The position numbers were made by a program, and so were the translations under genes. Under the pieces are notes generated by a model. The model had not been told where the DNA came from. It did not search any database and was given only the letters and a program-made list of their open reading frames with translations. From Deltaproteobacteria bacterium (GTDB taxonomy: Bacteria; Desulfobacterota; Desulfobacteria; Desulfobacterales; GCA-2748835), in assembly GCA_002748835.1 (NCBI GenBank), contig PDTL01000031.1, positions 1 to 39,531 on the forward strand: DNA of 39,531 nt, in the 5' to 3' direction. Positions 34,524 through 39,531 of the stretch are shown one piece after another; position 1 is the first letter of the stretch, and every line of letters starts with the position of its first letter.

Positions 34524-35771
34524 TTACGCCGGCTGCTTTGTCTGCTCATAAAGCAGAATCGGTTCTTCGTTGTTCATGACAACCTCTTCCCCAATCACAC
34601 ATTCTTTCACGTTTTCAACAGACGGTATTTCATACATGATATCGAGCATAATCTCTTCAAGAATCGCCCTTAGCCCCCTGGCGCCAGCTTTCCGTTCAAT
34701 TGCTTTTTTGGCAATCGAAGCAATGGCACTGTCTGTAAAGCGGAGTTTGATATCATCCAGATCAAACAGTTTTTCATACTGTCTGACCAGCGCATTTTTA
34801 GGCTCTGTCAGAATTCGCATGAGCGATGCTTCACTCAGTTCATTCAAGGTGGAAATCACTGGCAGACGCCCCAGAAATTCGGGAATAAGACCAAATTTGA
34901 TCAGGTCTTCGGGCATCAGTCGCTTTAAGAGCTCTCCGGCGGTCTGATCTTTTTCGCTGGACAGCTTGGCACCGAATCCCATGGTTTTTTCACCGATACG
35001 GCGCTGGATGGTCTTCTCAAGACCCGAAAATGTGCCGCCGCAGATAAACAGGATGTTACTTGTATCCACTTTCACAAAATCCTGCTGAGGATGCTTGCGT
35101 CCACCTTTGGGCGGGACGCTTGCGATGGTGCCTTCCATAATTTTCAGCAGGGCCTGCTGAACGCCTTCTCCGGAAACATCCCGTGTAATCGAGGGATTAT
35201 CGGATTTAGTGGCGATCTTGTCGATCTCATCAATGTAAACGATCCCGCGTTTTGCCTTCTCAACATCATAATCGGCATTCTGAAGGAGAGACAAAATAAT
35301 ATTTTCGACATCTTCCCCCACATAACCGGCTTCGGTCAGGGTGGTGGCATCGGCGATGGTGAACGGGACATTCAAAAATCGCGCCAAGGTCTGGGCCAGC
35401 AGTGTTTTGCCGCAACCGGTCGGACCGATGAGCAGAATGTTGCTCTTCTGGAGCTCCACATCATCACTGCCCGATAGAGGGAGATTGATGCGTTTATAAT
35501 GATTCCGGACAGCAACCGCCAGTGCTTTTTTGGCAAGCTCCTGCTCAATAACATACTCATCAAGCATCGCCTTGATTTCTTTTGGCGTGAGCAGTTTTTC
35601 CGTGCTTTCTGAATCTTTTTCAGCGTCTTCCTCGATAATCTCCCCGCAAAGCTGAATGCACTCATCACAGATATAGACAGCCGGACCGGCGATCAGTTTT
35701 TTCACTTCTTTCTGGCTTTTACCGCAAAACGAACAGAAAAGGTTCTCGTTGCTGTCGTCTATTTTGGCCAT
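34524..35771 (-). CDS. clpX: ClpXP protease ATPase subunit ClpX
   Basis: The AAA+ unfoldase that feeds substrates to ClpP. The 415-residue protein has the N-terminal zinc-binding domain (FCSFCGKS and [10 protein letters not shown]), Walker [13 protein letters not shown], the GYVGEDVE pore loop and Walker [11 protein letters not shown]. The RRIGE loop is followed by MGFGA where most ClpX proteins have IGFGA, the loop that docks on ClpP. The change from Ile to Met is conservative. It follows clpP by one base on the same strand. Confidence 0.97.
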   Translation of the reverse strand: MAKIDDSNENLFCSFCGKSQKEVKKLIAGPAVYICDECIQLCGEIIEEDAEKDSESTEKLLTPKEIKAMLDEYVIEQELAKKALAVAVRNHYKRINLPLSGSDDVELQKSNILLIGPTGCGKTLLAQTLARFLNVPFTIADATTLTEAGYVGEDVENIILSLLQNADYDVEKAKRGIVYIDEIDKIATKSDNPSITRDVSGEGVQQALLKIMEGTIASVPPKGGRKHPQQDFVKVDTSNILFICGGTFSGLEKTIQRRIGEKTMGFGAKLSSEKDQTAGELLKRLMPEDLIKFGLIPEFLGRLPVISTLNELSEASLMRILTEPKNALVRQYEKLFDLDDIKLRFTDSAIASIAKKAIERKAGARGLRAILEEIMLDIMYEIPSVENVKECVIGEEVVMNNEEPILLYEQTKQPA

Positions 35772-35772
35772 A

Positions 35773-36387
35773 TTAGCCCTCCGTATTCTCTAACTTTTCA
35801 AGATCATCCCGGCTGGTGACGACATGATCAATCAGACCGTAATCCTTTGCTTCTGCTCCGGACATGAAAAAATCCCGGTCCGTATCTTTCTCAACTGTGG
35901 AAAGCGGTTGGCCCGTATGACCGGCCAGCATTTTGTTCAAACTGTCCTTCATACGCAGAATCTCTTTGGCGTGGATCTGAATATCGGACGCCTGCCCCTG
36001 TGCCCCCCCCATGGGCTGGTGAATCATAATCCGCGAATTGGGAAGTGCAAACCGCTTTCCGGGCGAACCCGCCGCCAGGAGAAACGCCCCCATGCTGGCA
36101 GCCTGGCCAATGCAGACCGTTGCAATATTGGGCTTGATGTACTGCATCGTGTCATAAATGGCCATTCCCGACGTCACAACGCCGCCCGGTGAATTAATAT
36201 AAAAGTTGATGTCTTTTTCCGGATCCTCGGATTCCAGAAACAGCAGCTGCGCAATGATCAGGTTCGCCACATCATCGTTAATGGCGGAGCCTAGAAAAAT
36301 AATACGATCTTTCAGCAAACGGGAATAGATATCATAAGAACGTTCGCCCCGGCTGGTTTGTTCGACAACGATGGGAATGAGTGGCAC
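35773..36387 (-). CDS. clpP: ATP-dependent Clp protease proteolytic subunit
   Basis: The serine peptidase barrel of ClpXP. In 204 residues the catalytic triad is visible as S98 (GQAASMGA), H123 ([10 protein letters not shown]) and D172 ([18 protein letters not shown]). The start codon is GTG, supported by AAGGAG six bases upstream and by the family N-terminus ([21 protein letters not shown]). It lies between tig and clpX. Confidence 0.97.
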   Translation of the reverse strand: MPLIPIVVEQTSRGERSYDIYSRLLKDRIIFLGSAINDDVANLIIAQLLFLESEDPEKDINFYINSPGGVVTSGMAIYDTMQYIKPNIATVCIGQAASMGAFLLAAGSPGKRFALPNSRIMIHQPMGGAQGQASDIQIHAKEILRMKDSLNKMLAGHTGQPLSTVEKDTDRDFFMSGAEAKDYGLIDHVVTSRDDLEKLENTEG

Positions 36388-36420
36388 GAAGGTCTCCTTG
36401 AATGGTTGCTTTCTGTCAAC

Positions 36421-36453
36421 GGCCCCCCGTCCCGAATATTCGAGCGGGGGGCT
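36421..36453. promoter_or_regulatory. GC-rich hairpin in the tig-clpP spacer
   Basis: GCCCCCCG (36422-36429) pairs with CGGGGGGC (36445-36452) around a palindromic CGAATATTCG core. No T-run follows, so it may act as an mRNA processing or partial attenuation structure adjusting tig to clpP ratios. Confidence 0.45.
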
Positions 36454-36520
36454 GATTTGCTGTAATTAAAAGAGGATCAATTGGATACACTGTATCAACA
36501 GTGGACCTGGAGCGGAGATC

Positions 36521-37849
36521 TTATGCGTTGTCGTCCGCTTCAGGCGTCACAAAATCAGGCTCAACTTCTTCCACCTGACCCTTTTCAATTATAAGATTGA
36601 TGCATTTTTTTTCAAGTAAAGTATGCTTAAAGTAGTCCAGTCGGTTTTCGTCCGCACCGTAGAACTGCTTGATAATTTCAGCCGGCTGACCGATGGATGC
36701 TGCCATGTCATTATACCCTGCATCAAGATCTTCTTCGGAAAGCGCCAGTTTCTCCTGCTCAATCACCTTATTCAGAAGCAGATGTCGCCGCACTTGCTTA
36801 ATGGCCAGATCGCGGTATTCAACAGCCAGGCCTTCCCGGGTTTTTCCGGTCTGGTCCAGTGTCATGTTGCTCTGGGAGAGCATCCGCTCAGCATCATTGA
36901 TGATCGCTTCCACTTCATAGCGGATCATAACTTCCGGCACTTCAAAGTCCTGGCCTTCAAGCAGTGCTTCATACACCTGTTCCTGGAGCTCCTGCTCCTG
37001 ACGGCGATCATACCCTTGCTGCAAATTGTTGACGATTTCCTTTTTTACATCATCAAGGGTCTCAAAATCTCCCAGCTGTTTGGCCATCTCATCGTCAATC
37101 TCCGGTAGTTTTTCTTCGCGGATTTCTTTGATCACTGCTTTGAAATCGATGGTATGACCGGCCAAGTTTTTATTGATGTAATCTTCCGGGTACGAAACAG
37201 AGAAGGTTTTTTCTTCACCTGCCTTTACGCCAATCAGTGCATCATCAAAATCCTTTGACAGGGTTGCCGAACCGATCCGCATCACCTGGTTCTCCACAGC
37301 CGGTAACGGTTCGAATGCCTGGCCATTTTCCGTTCCTTCATAGGAGACCAGGACAAAGTCGCCTTCTGCCGCCGGGCGATCTTCTTCAATTGCCACTTTA
37401 TTTGCCAGACGTTTCTGCAGCATCTGCAGCTGCACATCCACTTCTTCATCCTGGACCTTATACAGAGTGCGCTTGAAATCAATGCCGTCAACTTTCACAT
37501 CACTGAGCTCCGGACGTATTTCCAGGGTCGCTTCATAGGTAAACGCCTTTCCCGCCTCCAGTTCATTACCATCAATCTCAGGCTCACCCACCATATTCAG
37601 CTTCTTTTCCATGACCGCATCCGCAAATGATTTCTGAATCAGTTTACCGGTGACGTCACTGTGAACATCTTTTTTGTACATCCGCTCTAAAACCGAACGC
37701 GGTGCTTTACCCTGTCGAAAGCCTTTGATTCTGGCTGTTTTTTTCAGGTTATTATAGGCACTGTCCAGTTCCCGGGTCACGTCCGCTTCGGGAATTTCTA
37801 TACAGATTTTTTTCTTGACGCTGCTGAGATCTTCAACGGTAACTTGCAT
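36521..37849 (-). CDS. tig: trigger factor
   Basis: A ribosome-associated chaperone and prolyl isomerase. The 442-residue protein has the N-terminal ribosome-binding domain with the signature IKGFRQGKAPRSVLERMY, a central FKBP-like PPIase region (about 150-235, EGDFVLVSYEGTENG onwards) and a long helical C-terminal chaperone domain. AAAGGA lies six bases before the ATG. It is the first gene of the tig-clpP-clpX-lon group, the order usual in many proteobacteria. Confidence 0.97.
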   Translation of the reverse strand: MQVTVEDLSSVKKKICIEIPEADVTRELDSAYNNLKKTARIKGFRQGKAPRSVLERMYKKDVHSDVTGKLIQKSFADAVMEKKLNMVGEPEIDGNELEAGKAFTYEATLEIRPELSDVKVDGIDFKRTLYKVQDEEVDVQLQMLQKRLANKVAIEEDRPAAEGDFVLVSYEGTENGQAFEPLPAVENQVMRIGSATLSKDFDDALIGVKAGEEKTFSVSYPEDYINKNLAGHTIDFKAVIKEIREEKLPEIDDEMAKQLGDFETLDDVKKEIVNNLQQGYDRRQEQELQEQVYEALLEGQDFEVPEVMIRYEVEAIINDAERMLSQSNMTLDQTGKTREGLAVEYRDLAIKQVRRHLLLNKVIEQEKLALSEEDLDAGYNDMAASIGQPAEIIKQFYGADENRLDYFKHTLLEKKCINLIIEKGQVEEVEPDFVTPEADDNA

Positions 37850-38030
37850 TCGGCTTCCTTTCTCTCAAAAACTAAAGTGCCCGAAGATTTTCATCCACAG
37901 ACACCCTTGCTGATCGATTCAATGTATATGACATGGGTATTACTCCCATGAAGTATGCTAAATAAAAACGTAAATTTAATCCACTTAAACGCCTTCCCTG
38001 CAGACCTGACGTTTTAACTATATCCTGGAA

Positions 38031-38059
38031 AAAATAATGGTTAACTCGGGCCATGTCAA
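38031..38059 (-). promoter_or_regulatory. sigma-70 promoter candidate of tig
   Basis: On the minus strand a perfect TTGACA (38054-38059), a 17-base spacer and TATTTT (38031-38036). It implies a leader of about 175 bases before tig, which contains the hairpin CATGGG/CCCATG at 37932-37950. No protein gene is supported in 37850-38214. Confidence 0.5.
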
Positions 38060-38214
38060 GTGAAAAGAGATAATTGTGTCAGAAAATTCGCTGTTATTTT
38101 ATGCTGTTGGACGAACAAATCTCCTGCCGGTGGAGCGAATGCATGACAATTCAGCATTTTTCAATCAACACGCCTTGCAGTTCGATACTGATCGTGCTAA
38201 ATAACCATACGCAT

Positions 38215-38291
38215 CGGGGCGTAGCGCAGTCTGGTAGCGCGCCTGCTTTGGGAGCAGGATGTCGGGAGTTCGAATCTCTCCGCCCCGACCA
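38215..38291 (+). tRNA. tRNA-Pro (TGG)
   Basis: A 77-base cloverleaf with acceptor CGGGGCG/CGCCCCG, anticodon loop TTTGGGA (anticodon TGG), T-loop GTTCGAATC and an encoded CCA end. A -10-like TGCTAAAT lies just upstream. It is divergent from tig and sits 27 bases before a glycosyltransferase gene. Confidence 0.95.
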
Positions 38292-38318
38292 TTATCTCTC
38301 GCCGCGCGATATTAACTA

Positions 38319-39326
38319 ATGAATAAGACAGTATACAAAGAGCGTTCCCACATATACCCGGATAATGCGGTTGCGGTTATCATCGTTCATTTCGGGGATG
38401 TCCGCGTTACCAACCGGTGCATCCAGTCGCTGTCGCGTTTTGCCGCAGACACCCATGTTTTCATTGCAAATAATGGCGGACTCCATGACCATGATCAACT
38501 TGAAAGGAAGATCACTCATCGTTATCCGGATCTACAGTTAAAAACCATTACATTACCCTGCAACAAAGGGTTCGGCAGTGGATGTAATGCTGCCATTAAA
38601 GAGGCTCTGAAACATGCTGAAATCAAGTGGCTGTGGCTATTAAATAACGACGCCTATATTACGCGTAACACGCTGCATGCTCTGAAAGTTGAAAGCCGAT
38701 CTTTCCCGAACGCCATCATCGGTGCCACAATACTTCACAGTGATGCTCCAGATAACATTCAGGTTGCCGGTGGGTGCTCGTATAATTCCCTGACCTCGAT
38801 TATTCGCCCCCACCATACGAACAAGCCCTTCGCTTCGCTTCAGACGCTACCCCATTTAAAACTATCCTATGTCAACGGTGCCAGTATGTTCATGTCACGG
38901 GCGCTGGTTGAGCGCGTCGGTTTTTTTGATGAACGGTTCTTTCTCTACTGCGAAGAAGTTGACTACTGTCGGCGAGCTATTTCAATGGGGTTTTCACTGC
39001 GGTGGTGCAAGCAGGCGATTGTTTATCATAAGGGTGGCGCATCTACAGGTTCGACGCTTTCTGATCCGATAAGAGCAACGAAACGCTCTACATACCATGA
39101 AACACGATCTGCCATTTTGTATACAGTAAAACATATACCAAGTTGTCTACCGATCTTACTGTTATTACGTTCAATTGGCAAAATGCACCTGCTTTGTTAT
39201 CGAAGGCAGTTTTCCCTTATCCCGTCTGTAATATTTGGAATCGTCGATGCTTTTATATATTTTAAACCTCAACTTTCGGGGAAGTACTACCAGCCTTATC
39301 TCATTGTCAATAAAGGCTCTGAGTGA
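38319..39326 (+). CDS. family 2 glycosyltransferase (rhamnosyltransferase-like)
   Basis: A 335-residue GT-A fold enzyme likely adding a sugar to a surface polysaccharide. Visible are AVIIVHFGDVRVTNRCIQSL, the nucleotide-binding PCNKGFGSGCNAAI, the metal-binding N-N-D in WLWLLNNDAY, and FFDERFFLYCEEVDYCRRA (acceptor site region of WbbL-like enzymes). Two hydrophobic stretches near the C-terminus may associate with the membrane. No ribosome binding site is obvious. The gene is more AT-rich than the proteostasis cluster and starts a probable polysaccharide region; the next element is an insertion sequence. Confidence 0.9.
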   Translation: MNKTVYKERSHIYPDNAVAVIIVHFGDVRVTNRCIQSLSRFAADTHVFIANNGGLHDHDQLERKITHRYPDLQLKTITLPCNKGFGSGCNAAIKEALKHAEIKWLWLLNNDAYITRNTLHALKVESRSFPNAIIGATILHSDAPDNIQVAGGCSYNSLTSIIRPHHTNKPFASLQTLPHLKLSYVNGASMFMSRALVERVGFFDERFFLYCEEVDYCRRAISMGFSLRWCKQAIVYHKGGASTGSTLSDPIRATKRSTYHETRSAILYTVKHIPSCLPILLLLRSIGKMHLLCYRRQFSLIPSVIFGIVDAFIYFKPQLSGKYYQPYLIVNKGSE

Positions 39327-39386
39327 TGTGGTTTAAAGAAAACGGACACTTTGCTAAGAACGGAAACACAGAAAGCGAGGTGTCCC

Positions 39387-39531
39387 ATGAATGCTCGAAA
39401 AACCAGACGAAGTTTCACCAAAGAATTCAAATCGGATGCTGTAGGCCTTGTCGTTGAGCAAGGTTACAGCTGTGCCGAAGTCGGACGCCGCCTTGGCGTC
39501 AGCGAAAACAACGTTAACCGATGGGTCCGAC
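39387..39531 (+). mobile_element. start of an IS3-family transposase OrfA, cut by the window edge
   Basis: The 48 visible residues (MNARKTRRSFTKEFKSDAVG, then SCAEVGRRLGVSENNVNRWV) are the typical helix-turn-helix N-terminus of IS3-family OrfA. The ATG has AGCGAGG upstream. The element probably begins shortly after the glycosyltransferase stop at 39326; its terminal repeat cannot be confirmed without the other end. Confidence 0.88.

Noticed and set aside
37872..38054. 60-codon minus-strand frame before tig
   Set aside because: It overlaps the tig promoter and leader, has no ribosome binding site and no family pattern.
38074..38319. 81-codon plus-strand frame
   Set aside because: It runs through the tRNA-Pro gene; the sequence RGVAQSGSAPALGAGCREFE is the usual false translation of a tRNA.

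Overview
The window looks like part of the chromosome of an anaerobic Desulfobacterota (deltaproteobacterial, Desulfobacteraceae-like) bacterium. This is an inference from gene content: the futalosine menaquinone genes mqnB and mqnD, a DsrE-fold protein, a TatA, lipoprotein-like proteins with glycine-rich N-termini, and strong consensus sigma-70 promoters. No rRNA or other decisive taxonomic marker is present. Most of the DNA is moderately GC-rich and densely coded. AT-richer stretches at 1-750, 19240-19640, 23040-25590 and 38300-end look like inserted or decaying material.

Layout from left to right. Positions 1-750 hold the first codons of a leftward gene and eroded sequence. 764-2818 is a TonB-dependent outer membrane receptor, facing an orphan primase-like protein. 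A tatA-dsrE operon (3700-4276, minus) diverges from a MoxR ATPase / VWA-protein pair (4505-6578, plus). A leftward block follows: LEA14-like lipoprotein, methyltransferase and TatD nuclease. Rightward genes are an exported YVTN beta-propeller/FN3 protein with a sorting-signal-like tail, a large membrane-anchored DUF3352-like protein and a 92-residue protein. Next come a YhdH/AcuI-type reductase (minus), a PAS-GGDEF diguanylate cyclase that may be translated from a leaderless mRNA (plus), class II ilvC (minus) and mqnB-mqnD (minus). A decayed group II intron 3' end lies between mqnB and a DEAD-box helicase whose leader carries an intrinsic terminator.

From 21460 there are an ABHD14-like hydrolase, an orphan ParA, a methyltransferase, a 138-residue unknown protein, a small four-helix membrane protein paired with an exported protein whose mature N-terminus is predicted to be histidine, csaA, a MalY/PatB aminotransferase, trmB and a Gly-rich lipoprotein-like protein. 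An envelope-stress operon follows (29162-31394, minus): Spy/CpxP-like protein, ECF sigma factor, small membrane anti-sigma candidate and a second Spy/CpxP-like membrane protein, preceded by an RpoE-like promoter. Then come tRNA-Asp, tRNA-Val and the proteostasis cluster tig-clpP-clpX-lon (32044-37849, all minus). tRNA-Pro, a family 2 glycosyltransferase and the start of an IS3-family element close the window.

The genes that clearly work together are tig/clpP/clpX/lon (folding and ATP-dependent proteolysis), the ECF operon (sensing and buffering envelope stress), mqnB/mqnD (consecutive menaquinone pathway functions), tatA/dsrE, and the MoxR/VWA pair. I found no CRISPR array, prophage or complete defence system. 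The best candidates for new biology are the ECF/Spy operon with its own promoter, the terminator-containing helicase leader, the leaderless cyclase, and the two-gene cassette of a four-TM protein with an exported N-terminal-His protein.
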